38,742 nt of DNA, taken from the NCBI GenBank assembly GCA_964599655.1, contig CAZRGV010000050.1:1-38742 (forward strand), in the 5' to 3' direction. The notes under the pieces were generated by a model. It was not told the DNA's origin. It worked only from the letters and a program-made list of their open reading frames with translations, and did no database searches. Shown here piece after piece: positions 1 to 8,108 of the stretch. Origin of the DNA: CAZRGV01 sp964599655. Lineage in GTDB: Bacteria > Planctomycetota > Planctomycetia > Isosphaerales > Isosphaeraceae. A program made the translations under genes and the position numbers. How positions within the stretch are numbered: position 1 is the first letter of the stretch; every line of letters begins with the position of its first letter.

Positions 1-400
1 ACGCGAAATCGGAAGCCGTCCCCCTCCGGCCAGCAACCCAGCGTCGGATGCCAGCCGGTCGCCTCGTCCCAACCTGATCGGGAACGGATTGCGGGGCGGG
101 TTGATGGCGACGAAGGGTCGGCCTGATCGTGCGACATCAACAAACACTCTCCGAGCGCGCGTCGTGCGAGTCTACCCGTGGTTCTGTCCCAGGCTAACCT
201 TCCGTGGCCGAAGTCTCAATGCGACGAGCCGAAAAGTCGGGCTCGAGGAGCCCCGTGAACGCGATAAGTCTGTTCAGTTCCGATTCGAGTGTCGCGTCCA
301 AGCGACACGAAGGATCTGGGAAATCGAGGCGCGCTTGCTTCGGCGAGCGATCTTGTTAGGATGATCAAGTTCGCCTCTGAATCAAATGGAGCCCTCTGCC
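1..400. other. Left-edge stretch without a recognised gene
   Basis: Both strands were read. The open frames here have biased, arginine-rich translations with no domain and no ribosome binding site, so they look like chance frames in GC-rich DNA. The right part presumably holds the promoter of the PEP-CTERM gene, but I could not pick convincing -35/-10 boxes. Confidence 0.5.
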
Positions 401-467
401 ATGCGAAAGGCCGTTGACCGGCGGATTCGCGCGGTGAAAGAGATCGGGTCCGATCCTGGAGCCCTCT
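387..467 (+). repeat. Duplicated Shine-Dalgarno segment, two copies of TGGAGCCCTCT
   Basis: The 11-base string TGGAGCCCTCT occurs at 387-397 and again at 457-467, 70 bases apart. Each copy puts GGAG seven to nine bases before an ATG: the first before a 23-codon frame at 401, the second before the PEP-CTERM gene at 469. This is seen directly; that both serve as ribosome binding sites is inference. Confidence 0.5.
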
Positions 468-472
468 TATGA
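401..472 (+). CDS. Possible 23-residue leader peptide overlapping the PEP-CTERM gene
   Basis: A short frame starts with ATG at 401, nine bases after a GGAG, and ends in a TGA that overlaps the next gene's ATG (ATGA at 469-472). The peptide is basic in its first half (MRKAVDRRIRAVK) and ends GALL. No family is recognised. The arrangement fits a translationally coupled leader for the secreted protein downstream, but a frame this short can arise by chance, so it is a weak call. Confidence 0.25.
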   Translation: MRKAVDRRIRAVKEIGSDPGALL

Positions 473-1260
473 AGTCGTTCGTCCTCGGGCTTTTTGGGCT
501 GATTCTCGTTGGCAATGGACCGGCGCGGGCTGATTTTGTGCTTTACGATGGAAGCAAGAACACGACGCCAGGTCAGCAGGGCTGGATTTATTTAACGAAT
601 CCGCAAACCGGCTCGAAAGCCGTCGAGTCGCTCGACTCGGGATCGACGGTTCTCGACACCACGGCGGAAACCGGCGACATGGCGGGCTATTTCAGCAAGG
701 TTCCGCTGCTCGGCTCGTTGCCGCAGATGCCCACGCTCGACCGATCGCAGGGGTACACCGTTTCGTTCTCCGTCCAGATCGATTCGGAGTTTCACACGGG
801 AAGCGACCGCAACGGCGACGGCGTTGACGACCGTTCCGGTTTCAGCCTCATCGCGCTCAGCCAGGATTTGAAGGGGATCGAACTCGGCTTCTGGACGGAC
901 CGGGTCTGGGCTCACTCCGATGCGTCCGGATTTCCGCAGGCGGAGCATGCCGCGTTCGACACGACCAGGATGGCGAACTACGAGCTTTCGGTACTCGGAG
1001 ACTCGTACCGATTGTTCGCCAACGGTGTGGAATTGCTCGATGGAACGCTTCGCGATTATTCGGCGTTTGGCCTGCCGTACAACCAGCCGAGCTTCCTGTT
1101 CCTGGGTGATGACACGAGTTCGGCGAACGCGAAAATTCGCCTGGCCCAGGTTTCGGTACGGCTCTCGCCGGTTTCCGAGCCGTCGAGTCTGCTGCTCCTC
1201 GGTGTCGGAGTGATCGGCGGAAGCCTCGTCCGCGCCCGGAAGGAGGGCGTCGGACGTTGA
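469..1260 (+). CDS. Secreted PEP-CTERM sorting-domain protein
   Basis: The 263-residue product has an N-terminal signal peptide (hydrophobic residues 4-17, likely cleaved after ARA near residue 22). Its C-terminus has the PEP-CTERM layout: SEPSS near residue 236, a hydrophobic segment (LLLLGVGVIGG), then an arginine/lysine cluster (RARK). In known systems such proteins are exported, then processed and anchored by an exosortase. The middle is beta-rich, with an acidic RNGDGVDD stretch near residues 113-120 that could bind calcium, and a FLFLGDD block; its layout recalls the 'choice-of-anchor' extracellular domains, though I am not sure which one. The start is supported by GGAG seven bases upstream. 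No exosortase gene lies nearby. Function beyond being a surface or exported protein is unknown. Confidence 0.85.
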   Translation: MKSFVLGLFGLILVGNGPARADFVLYDGSKNTTPGQQGWIYLTNPQTGSKAVESLDSGSTVLDTTAETGDMAGYFSKVPLLGSLPQMPTLDRSQGYTVSFSVQIDSEFHTGSDRNGDGVDDRSGFSLIALSQDLKGIELGFWTDRVWAHSDASGFPQAEHAAFDTTRMANYELSVLGDSYRLFANGVELLDGTLRDYSAFGLPYNQPSFLFLGDDTSSANAKIRLAQVSVRLSPVSEPSSLLLLGVGVIGGSLVRARKEGVGR

Positions 1261-1279
1261 CGAGAATCGGTTGATCGTG

Positions 1280-1303
1280 GCCTCGGGCAGAGCAGGGCGA
1301 GGC
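1280..1303. terminator. Hairpin between convergent genes
   Basis: GCCTCG (1280-1285) and CGAGGC (1298-1303) form a perfect 6-bp stem with a 12-base loop in the 53-bp gap between two converging stop codons. There is no T-run, so intrinsic termination is only a guess from position and structure. Confidence 0.35.
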
Positions 1304-1313
1304 ACGGCTCGAG

Positions 1314-2624
1314 TTATTCCTTTTCGACGGGAATGATTCGAATCCGCAGGTCCTTCGGCTGACAGAGCCGATGGATCTCCGTCGTCTCGGGCCGAGTATC
1401 GGGCTCCAGCACGGGGTGTGCCGTCGCCGGGTCGCGAGCGATCTCCCGACGCCAGGCCGCGTAGTCGGACTGATTTCGCTTGCGAACCAGGTCGTACACG
1501 GTTCGAGCCAGCCGGACGGTGGGGAAGACCGCGTTCGTCGAGAGATCAAGCCCGCGCGACAGGTCCTCCTGACTGACGACGGCCACCTGGACGTCGTCCG
1601 GTTCGCCGGCAAGGCGAGCCAGCAACCGATAACGGCCTTCGGGCAGGCCGGTCACCGCGAGCCGGTAACGGTTGAGCCGGTCGGCCACCTTCTCGATTTC
1701 GAGGGAACGGCGGTCCCAGGTGTCGGGAATTGGCATGGGCAAGGGGGATTTCCAAGTCAACGCAAGCCCCTCCTGGTCGTGGGTCAGGTCTCGAACGTCG
1801 CCGGCCTCCGTCCGAAGCGTTCGCGCGTCGATCTTCAACTCGGCGCAGGTCGAGGGGGCCTGCCAGTCGAGGAGCAAAGATTGGGCCATCAGCCAATGCC
1901 CCGTCTCGTTCGGGTGCACCGCATCCCCGGCGAGGTAGTAGCTGACATCGCCGGTCCGCCGACGTTCGAGGTGGGTGTTCATGGCGGTGTGCAGATCCAC
2001 AACCTCAATTCCTTCGTCGCGAAGCGTCCGAAGCCACTGACTGTACCGATCGAGCGTCCGGTCGTAGTCGACCGCGGGAAACTTGTAGCCGAAGTCCTTC
2101 GCCAACGGATCGCCGACCTGTCGGCGATAGGGGTCGAACGGAGGCGGTGAGAGGATGACGAGTCGAGCGTGGGCCTCGTTGCGGGTCCGGTCGATCAGTC
2201 GCCGCACCCCAGCCTGAAACTTGGCGAACCGCGCCTCGTCAAAGGGGTGATAGTTCCCGTCGTTCATCCCGAAACAGGCCACCACGACGTCGGGCTTCCA
2301 CGCGGCGACATCACGGGTGAACCGGTCGTGAGCGTAGGGCCGCCTCGGTTGATGATCCGGCTCGCTGGTGCCGGAAATCGTTTCGCTGCTAATTCCGTGA
2401 TTGATGACGGTGAACGAACGGTCGGGAAACCGGGTCAGAAGAAAGACCTCGACGTCGGTCACATAATGTCCCGCTTGCGTGATGCTATCGCCGAAGAAAA
2501 CGATCCGCTCACCTCCCTGGAGCGCGAAGGGTTCGCCGGCACGCGAGGGCCCCGGAACGAGCCCGAATCCAGCCAGGAAAATCCAAGGGAGCCATCGAAC
2601 GACAAGAGACTGGTCACGGCTCAT
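1314..2624 (-). CDS. Exported SGNH/GDSL-family hydrolase
   Basis: A 436-residue SGNH hydrolase. Residues 1-29 look like a signal peptide (hydrophobic WLPWIFLAGFGLV). The catalytic blocks are visible: GDSIT with the serine at about residue 47, the block II glycine in NHGISSET, GMND in block III, and a DAVHPNETGH block that supplies the Asp-His pair. Relatives deacetylate or de-esterify polysaccharides and lipids, so a role in removing acyl groups from plant or algal sugars is likely but not shown. About 150 residues after the SGNH fold form a beta-rich C-terminal part often seen in planctomycete members. I chose ATG at 2624 because it starts the signal peptide and has GGAG about 11 bases upstream; an upstream ATG at 2693 would add a hydrophilic leader. 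It is divergent from the CocE-type gene. Confidence 0.85.
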   Translation of the reverse strand: MSRDQSLVVRWLPWIFLAGFGLVPGPSRAGEPFALQGGERIVFFGDSITQAGHYVTDVEVFLLTRFPDRSFTVINHGISSETISGTSEPDHQPRRPYAHDRFTRDVAAWKPDVVVACFGMNDGNYHPFDEARFAKFQAGVRRLIDRTRNEAHARLVILSPPPFDPYRRQVGDPLAKDFGYKFPAVDYDRTLDRYSQWLRTLRDEGIEVVDLHTAMNTHLERRRTGDVSYYLAGDAVHPNETGHWLMAQSLLLDWQAPSTCAELKIDARTLRTEAGDVRDLTHDQEGLALTWKSPLPMPIPDTWDRRSLEIEKVADRLNRYRLAVTGLPEGRYRLLARLAGEPDDVQVAVVSQEDLSRGLDLSTNAVFPTVRLARTVYDLVRKRNQSDYAAWRREIARDPATAHPVLEPDTRPETTEIHRLCQPKDLRIRIIPVEKE

Positions 2625-2800
2625 GACATGCTGGCTCCGTTGAGTGTCTCGTTTGGTTCCACGATTCCGCGTTTTCCCCGTTGAGCCCACCATGATAACC
2701 CGGAACCAAACGCGGCGGAACGTTGCGTCCGCGACATCGGGCGACTACCTTGGCTGCGCTGACCAGGGGAACAAGGATCTTCGACGAGGAGTGACAACGC

Positions 2801-4693
2801 ATGCGATCCGCCGTTGGCCCGAGGGTTCGCTGGATTCCGCTCTGCGCGATGGCCGTTGGGCTTCTCGCCGTTGGCGTGCGAGGGCAGGGGGTCGACTACG
2901 TCAAGGCGAACTACACCAAGTTCGAGTATCGCATTCCGATGCGAGACGGAACCCGGCTCTTCACGGCCGTTTACGTGCCCAAGGACTCGACCCGGAAGTA
3001 TCCGATTCTGCTCACGCGCACACCGTACAGCGTTCAACCCTACGGGGTCGATCAGTACAAGTCGGATCTCGGTCCTTCCGAACTCTTCGGAAAATCCCAG
3101 TATATTTTTGTCTATCAAGATGTTCGAGGGCGATGGATGTCGGAAGGCGAGTTTGTCAATATGCGGCCCATCGTCGCGCACGGGGATGGGCAGGCCGGCA
3201 TCGACGAAAGCACCGACACGTACGACACCATCGACTGGCTCTTGAAAAAGGTCGAGAATCACAACGGGAAGGTCGGAATCTGGGGCATCTCCTATCCCGG
3301 CTTTTACACGGCGGCCGCTCTGGTCGACGCGCATCCGGCGCTCGTCGCGGCGTCGCCCCAGGCGCCGATCACCGATTGGTTCGTCGGTGACGACTGGCAC
3401 CACAACGGCGCCTTGATTCTTCCGCACGCCTTCAATTTCTTCTCGACGTTCGGTCACCCGCGCCCCAAACCGACGACCAAGCCGGTCGCGCCACCGTTTG
3501 ATTACGGAATGCCCGACGGTTACAAGTTCTACCTCGCGATGGGGCCACTTTCCCATGCCGACAAGAACTACTTCCATCAAGACGTTCCGTTCTGGAACGA
3601 GATCATGCAACACGGAACCTACGACACGTTCTGGAAGAGTCGGAACCTTCGACCGCATCTGAAACGCATTCGCCCCGCCGTATTGACGGTCGGCGGATGG
3701 TTCGACGCGGAGAATTTGTTCGGAGCGCTGGAGACGTACAAGACGATTGAAGCGTCGACTCCCGACGCGACGAACCGGCTCGTCATGGGGCCCTGGTTTC
3801 ACGGCGGATGGTCTCGAACCGACGGTGCCTCGCTCGGCGACGTTCCGTTCAACTCCGCCACGGCGGCCTTTTTCCGGGAAAAGATCGAATTCCCCTTCTT
3901 CGAATCCCTTCTGAAGGGCAAAGACGAGCAAGCCCTGCCCGAAGCCTGGGTCTTCGAGACGGGTCGCAATCAGTGGCGGAGTCACGATGCGTGGCCGCCA
4001 AGGAATAGCACCCTCCGGTCGCTCTACCTTCGAGGTCAAGGTCGACTCGCCTTCGAGCCGCCCCAGGAATCGGATTCGAAACGGGCATTCGATGACTATG
4101 TGAGCGACCCGAACAAGCCGGTTCCCTTCCTGGACGACATCGAGATTGGCATGACGCGGGATTACATGGTGGCCGACCAACGTTTCGCGTCACGGCGGCC
4201 GGATGTGCTGGTTTACCAGACCGAACCCCTGGAGGAGGACCTGACCATCGGCGGGCCGATCGGTGTCGATCTGACGGTTTCGACCTCGGGAACCGACTCG
4301 GACTGGATTGTTAAAGTGATCGACGTTTACCCAGATGACTTTCCCGATCCGAACCCGAATCCCAAGGGGGTTCGGATGGGCGGCTTCCAGCAGCTCGTGC
4401 GAGGCGACGTGATGCGAGGGAAGTTTCGGAACAGTTACGAGAGTCCCGAACCGTTCCAAGCCGGCGAGCCCACTCGCGTGCGCTTCACCTTGCAGGATGC
4501 GTACCACACCTTCCGACCCGGCCACCGCGTCATGGTTCAGATTCAGAGCACCTGGTTCCCGCTGGTCGATCGCAATCCACAGACATTTACCGACATCTAC
4601 AATGCGAAAGAATCCGATTTCCAGAAAGCCACCCAGCGTGTTTATCACTCTCCCGAGCACGCGTCGAGGTTGGAACTTCGCGTGCTGCCCTGA
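2801..4693 (+). CDS. CocE/NonD family hydrolase (peptidase S15-like)
   Basis: The 630-residue protein has a short hydrophobic export signal (residues 10-28) followed by the S15/CocE alpha/beta-hydrolase fold. Family marks include IPMRDGTRL near residue 46, the YQDVRGRWMSEG block near 105-116, and the nucleophile elbow WGISYPG with serine 164. The C-terminal part from about residue 450 reads as the jelly-roll domain (ending with FRPGHRVMVQIQSTWFP and DRNPQT). Members hydrolyse acyl amides or esters: cocaine esterase, glutaryl-7-ACA acylase and X-Pro dipeptidyl peptidases. The true substrate cannot be read from sequence. Start choice rests on GAGGAG nine bases before ATG 2801. It diverges from the SGNH hydrolase, and the 176-bp gap between the two starts probably holds both promoters. 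Confidence 0.88.
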   Translation: MRSAVGPRVRWIPLCAMAVGLLAVGVRGQGVDYVKANYTKFEYRIPMRDGTRLFTAVYVPKDSTRKYPILLTRTPYSVQPYGVDQYKSDLGPSELFGKSQYIFVYQDVRGRWMSEGEFVNMRPIVAHGDGQAGIDESTDTYDTIDWLLKKVENHNGKVGIWGISYPGFYTAAALVDAHPALVAASPQAPITDWFVGDDWHHNGALILPHAFNFFSTFGHPRPKPTTKPVAPPFDYGMPDGYKFYLAMGPLSHADKNYFHQDVPFWNEIMQHGTYDTFWKSRNLRPHLKRIRPAVLTVGGWFDAENLFGALETYKTIEASTPDATNRLVMGPWFHGGWSRTDGASLGDVPFNSATAAFFREKIEFPFFESLLKGKDEQALPEAWVFETGRNQWRSHDAWPPRNSTLRSLYLRGQGRLAFEPPQESDSKRAFDDYVSDPNKPVPFLDDIEIGMTRDYMVADQRFASRRPDVLVYQTEPLEEDLTIGGPIGVDLTVSTSGTDSDWIVKVIDVYPDDFPDPNPNPKGVRMGGFQQLVRGDVMRGKFRNSYESPEPFQAGEPTRVRFTLQDAYHTFRPGHRVMVQIQSTWFPLVDRNPQTFTDIYNAKESDFQKATQRVYHSPEHASRLELRVLP

Positions 4694-4701
4694 GCGCGTT
4701 T

Positions 4702-4736
4702 GCCGTTGCGGGCCGTCCCGTCGAGGCCCGTACGGC
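4702..4736. terminator. Bidirectional terminator-like hairpin
   Basis: In the 47-bp gap between two converging stops, GCCGT (4702-4706) plus CGGGCC (4709-4714) can pair with GGCCCG (4725-4730) plus ACGGC (4732-4736). This gives an 11-bp GC-rich stem with one small internal loop. There is no clear T-run on either side, so it is called from structure and position. Confidence 0.5.
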
Positions 4737-4740
4737 ACGG

Positions 4741-5247
4741 TCAACGCAGGACGTTCCGGCCGGCGTTGCGTCGATGTTCGTTGACCAACGCCAGGGCGCG
4801 GGGCTCTTCCTTGAGGAACTTGACCAGTTGCGAGGCCGTGCAGCCGAGGACCTCGGCGGCGGCCTTCACGTCCATGTCGTGACCTGACAGAACGTCGAGT
4901 GATTCGGCCAGCAGCGCCGGGAAATCGTCGTGCTCCGGATTGACGCGGAGCCGGCCTCCCCGGCATCGAGATCGCCAAAGGTCACTCGGTTCATACGACG
5001 CATCGAGAGGGCGTCGTCGTGAGATCGCGAGGTTGAGTCGAAGCCGGAACAGGGCCTCATGCCGGTTCTGTTCCTGGCTTCGACGCTCGTTGGCCTCGGC
5101 GGTCAGTCCGGTCGGGCGGTGGGTCAGGACCACCGCCGTCTCGACCTTGTTGCGGTTCTGCCCGCCGGGCCCGGATCGCCGGAGGAAGCGCACGTCGCAC
5201 TCGTCGAGAAGTTGATCGGGCTTGAGGCGGGCGGGATGGACGTCCAA
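4741..5247 (-). CDS. Peptide chain release factor-like protein (GGQ domain only)
   Basis: The 168-residue protein carries the class I release-factor catalytic domain: SGPGGQNRNKVETAV near residues 25-39 holds the GGQ loop that triggers peptidyl-tRNA hydrolysis on the ribosome. At this length it lacks the stop-codon-recognition domains of RF1/RF2, as in ArfB/YaeJ and ICT1-type rescue factors. It does not end in the usual lysine/arginine-rich tail of ArfB. Instead the last 60 residues contain a helix-turn-helix-like stretch (DMDVKAAAEVLGCTASQLVKFL). It is therefore probably a ribosome-rescue hydrolase of a variant group; the exact role is inferred. It lies five bases after a Gfo/Idh/MocA gene on the same strand, so the two are likely cotranscribed. 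Confidence 0.85.
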   Translation of the reverse strand: MDVHPARLKPDQLLDECDVRFLRRSGPGGQNRNKVETAVVLTHRPTGLTAEANERRSQEQNRHEALFRLRLNLAISRRRPLDASYEPSDLWRSRCRGGRLRVNPEHDDFPALLAESLDVLSGHDMDVKAAAEVLGCTASQLVKFLKEEPRALALVNEHRRNAGRNVLR

Positions 5248-5252
5248 CGTGG

Positions 5253-6377
5253 TTAGAACCTCGGGATGTCGACCCGAGCGCCCCCCTTCATGGCCGACTC
5301 ATGGGCACAGATTCCGACCATCGTCCAGTTCGCCGAGGTCTCGGCGTCGGGCAGGGCGGGGCGTTCCCCCTTGATCGCGCTGAGCCAGGCGTGAACCAGA
5401 TGGGGATGCGAACCGCCGTGTCCACCACCCTGAGTGAACGAGAGATGCTGTTCGCCTTCCTCGCTGCTGTAGACCCCCTTGGTCGTGAACCGCTGGATCG
5501 GTTCGGGCAGAAGGTGGGCGTAGTCGGGGACCTTGACGCGCTGGGGAATCTCGGGCTCGGGGAGACCCTTGGTGTGGATGACCGGCTCCTCGCCCTCGAC
5601 CTGCTGCCACTCAAAGCTTTTCTTGCTGCCGTAGGCGTCGAAGCTCTCGCGGTACTGGCGAGCGGTGTCGAAGAGACTGCGCGTCACCTCGGCGCAGACA
5701 TCGCTGCCCTGGATTTTGAACGTCGCGGTCTCGATGGCGAAGGGGCTGTTGTAGCGGGCGATCAATTCGTCGCGAATCCGTCCCGAGCCATGGCAGACCA
5801 CGCTCTCGGCCGGTTTGCCCAGAATCGCGAGGCAAGGGCTGACGCAGTGGGTGGCGTACCACATGGGGGGCAGGCCCGGCCAGTAGTCGGGCCAGCCGTC
5901 CATGTCCTGCTGATGGCTGCCCCGGAGGAATTGAAGCCGCCCGAGCTCCCCCTTGTCGTAAAGCTCTTTGACGAACAGATACTCGCGGCTGTAAACGACG
6001 GTTTCCATCATCATGTAAATTTTGCCCGAGGCGCGCTGGGCCTCGACAATCGCCTTGCACTCCTCGATGCTGGTGCCCATTGGCACGGTGCAGGCGACAT
6101 GCTTGCCGGCCTTCAGGGCGGCCACGCTCTGCGGTCCGTGATCGGGAATCGGCGAGTTGATGTGCACGGCGTCGACGTTCGGGTCCTTGAGCACGTCCTC
6201 GAAGTTGGTGTAGCGCGCCTGGATGCCAAAGCGGTCACCGACCTCGTCGAGCCCCTTTTGCGACCGACGGCAGATGGCGTACATCTCGGCGCCGGGGTAA
6301 TTCTGGTAGATGGGAATAAACTCGGCGCCAAAACCAAGGCCGATGATGGCCACTCGAATCGGTTTCTCGCTCGCCAT
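5253..6377 (-). CDS. Gfo/Idh/MocA family oxidoreductase, variant without the EKP lysine
   Basis: The 374-residue protein has an N-terminal Rossmann fold (VAIIGLGFGAEF, residues 9-20) and the C-terminal alpha/beta dehydrogenase domain of Gfo/Idh/MocA enzymes, which oxidise or reduce sugars and cyclitols with NAD(P). At the position of the usual E-K-P catalytic/cofactor motif it reads T-V-P (residues 97-99), so the conserved lysine is replaced by valine. That may mean altered chemistry. The end of the protein (AWLSAIKGERPALPDAETSANW) is typical of planctomycete members. AAGGAG eight bases before ATG 6377 makes the start firm. It is divergent from a second family member, and is followed after five bases by the release-factor-like gene. 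Confidence 0.88.
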   Translation of the reverse strand: MASEKPIRVAIIGLGFGAEFIPIYQNYPGAEMYAICRRSQKGLDEVGDRFGIQARYTNFEDVLKDPNVDAVHINSPIPDHGPQSVAALKAGKHVACTVPMGTSIEECKAIVEAQRASGKIYMMMETVVYSREYLFVKELYDKGELGRLQFLRGSHQQDMDGWPDYWPGLPPMWYATHCVSPCLAILGKPAESVVCHGSGRIRDELIARYNSPFAIETATFKIQGSDVCAEVTRSLFDTARQYRESFDAYGSKKSFEWQQVEGEEPVIHTKGLPEPEIPQRVKVPDYAHLLPEPIQRFTTKGVYSSEEGEQHLSFTQGGGHGGSHPHLVHAWLSAIKGERPALPDAETSANWTMVGICAHESAMKGGARVDIPRF

Positions 6378-6594
6378 GCGAACACTCCTTCACCAACATG
6401 GGTACGTCGTCGGCCGGATGCGGCCAGAGTCTTGATCGGGGCTGCCGTGAAGGATAGTCCCGCAAGCAGACCGACGCAAGCGACCGGCGCCCCGGCTTGA
6501 CTTCCCCGCTCACGGCCGCTATCAAGGCCGGATTGCGCTTCCGAATCTCTGAAAGAACGAACGCTCGTACCTCGTCGACACGAACGGACCCGCC

Positions 6595-7716
6595 ATGAGC
6601 CAACAGAGTCCCGCCAAACCCGTGCGAGTCGCCATCATCGGCGCGGGGGCGGTTAGCGACTACCATCACGTTCCCGGTCTGCGACTCGATCCCCGAGCCC
6701 TCCTGGTCGCCGCGTGCGACGCGGATCACGCCTTGCTCGAAAAACGCAAGGTCGACTGGGGAATCGATCGCGTCACGACGTCGTACGAGGAACTCTGCGC
6801 CGACCCGGACATCGACGCCGTGATCATCGCCACGCCGAACTTCACCCACCGTCCGATCGCCGAGGCGGCGGCGAAGGCTGGCAAGCACATCATGTGCGAG
6901 AAGCCGCTCGGGTTGAGCGCGGACGAGGTTCGCGCCATGCTCGACGCCTGCCGGGCAACGGGTGTCGTGCACATGACCGCCTTTACCTATCGCTTCGCGC
7001 CGTCGATGCGATACCTTCGGCACCTGCTCAAGTCCGGCGCCCTGGGCGAACCTCGCCATTTCCGCTCCCAGCGCTTTCTCGACTGGCCGGAGACGAGCTG
7101 GGGCTGGCGGCAATACAAGGACAAGGCCGGCGCGGGCGACCTGTTCGACATGACCATCCACCGCATCGATTTCGCCCTCGACCTGTTGGGGCCGCTCTCC
7201 AGGATCACCGGCGCCGTGGCACGTTTCGCGCCTCGCACCCGGACCAACGACGGCCGCGAGTGCCCGCCTTCGAACGTGGATGACTGGTCGGCCCTGATCG
7301 GCGAGTTTCAGTCGGGCGCGACCGGAGTCTGGGAGGGGACCACTCTGGCCAAAGGTTACGGCCGCAAGGGGTTCGGGCACGAGTGGGCGGAAGTCAACGG
7401 CTCGGAGGCGTCGGCCGTCTACCGGCTCCACGAGCCCAATACGATCCTCCTGGGAAAGACCGGACAGGATCTCGATACGGTGCCGGTCCCTCCCGAGTTC
7501 CTCAAGCCGGAAGGCAGCCCGCGCGACCCCAGCCAGGGGGAGCCGGCGACCGTCTTCCGCTACGACCTCGTTTGGGAGTTCATCTCGGCCATCGTCGAGA
7601 AGCGACCGGCCGTTCCCAGCTTCGTCGACGGCTTGAACGCCCAGATCGTCGCCGATTCCGTGCTGGAATCGCACGCGAAACGAACCTGGATCGACATTCC
7701 TCCTCCCGAGGCATAA
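6595..7716 (+). CDS. Gfo/Idh/MocA family oxidoreductase
   Basis: A 373-residue member of the same superfamily as its divergent neighbour. The Rossmann motif is VAIIGAGAVSDYH (residues 12-24) and the canonical E-K-P is present at residues 102-104 (CEKPLG). A further family block is DLFDMTIHRIDFALDLLG near residue 182, whose aspartate and histidine belong to the active-site cleft. It probably oxidises or reduces a sugar or inositol derivative with NAD(P); the substrate is not predictable. The divergent pair with 217 bp between starts suggests shared control. There is only a weak GGA before the ATG. Confidence 0.9.
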   Translation: MSQQSPAKPVRVAIIGAGAVSDYHHVPGLRLDPRALLVAACDADHALLEKRKVDWGIDRVTTSYEELCADPDIDAVIIATPNFTHRPIAEAAAKAGKHIMCEKPLGLSADEVRAMLDACRATGVVHMTAFTYRFAPSMRYLRHLLKSGALGEPRHFRSQRFLDWPETSWGWRQYKDKAGAGDLFDMTIHRIDFALDLLGPLSRITGAVARFAPRTRTNDGRECPPSNVDDWSALIGEFQSGATGVWEGTTLAKGYGRKGFGHEWAEVNGSEASAVYRLHEPNTILLGKTGQDLDTVPVPPEFLKPEGSPRDPSQGEPATVFRYDLVWEFISAIVEKRPAVPSFVDGLNAQIVADSVLESHAKRTWIDIPPPEA

Positions 7717-8108
7717 AAATATTCTCTCTGGCAGTCGGTTGGGCTCGATCAGAATCCCCGATCGTGCCAGGACCAGATCCCGTCGAGTCCGTCGGGGAGC
7801 CGATGGTTTCACGTCGTCCGTTGGGCCGGATGGGTGAGCAAGGCGCGTCGATCTCGGAATCGTCCGGCCCAATTACGCGACCTCCGCGAGCCACGCCACC
7901 AGAAAGTCACCAAACGAAACCGAACGTCTCGAACCAGGAAGGCCGTATCAAACGTCCGATTCCATCGATAAAATCCCTCACACGAGCTGTCACCGGATTT
8001 CCTGGCCCCTCGTTTTCTCGACGTGACGGCTCGAAGCGGCGACTCGAACTCTCAGGGCAACATCGGGCGTCGCGTCCGTGAACCGACTTGATCGGAGGTC
8101 GAACCCGC
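7717..8108. other. Intergenic stretch before the M2-like peptidase
   Basis: About 390 bp with no convincing gene. The frames passing through it on either strand are continuations or shadows without domains. The only feature I can support is GGAGG at 8094-8098, which serves as ribosome binding site for the peptidase ATG at 8109. Confidence 0.5.

Noticed and set aside
2621..4180. Long minus-strand open frame opposite the CocE-type gene
   Set aside because: No domain, Arg/Val-rich translation of an antisense frame, and it lies wholly over well-supported genes.
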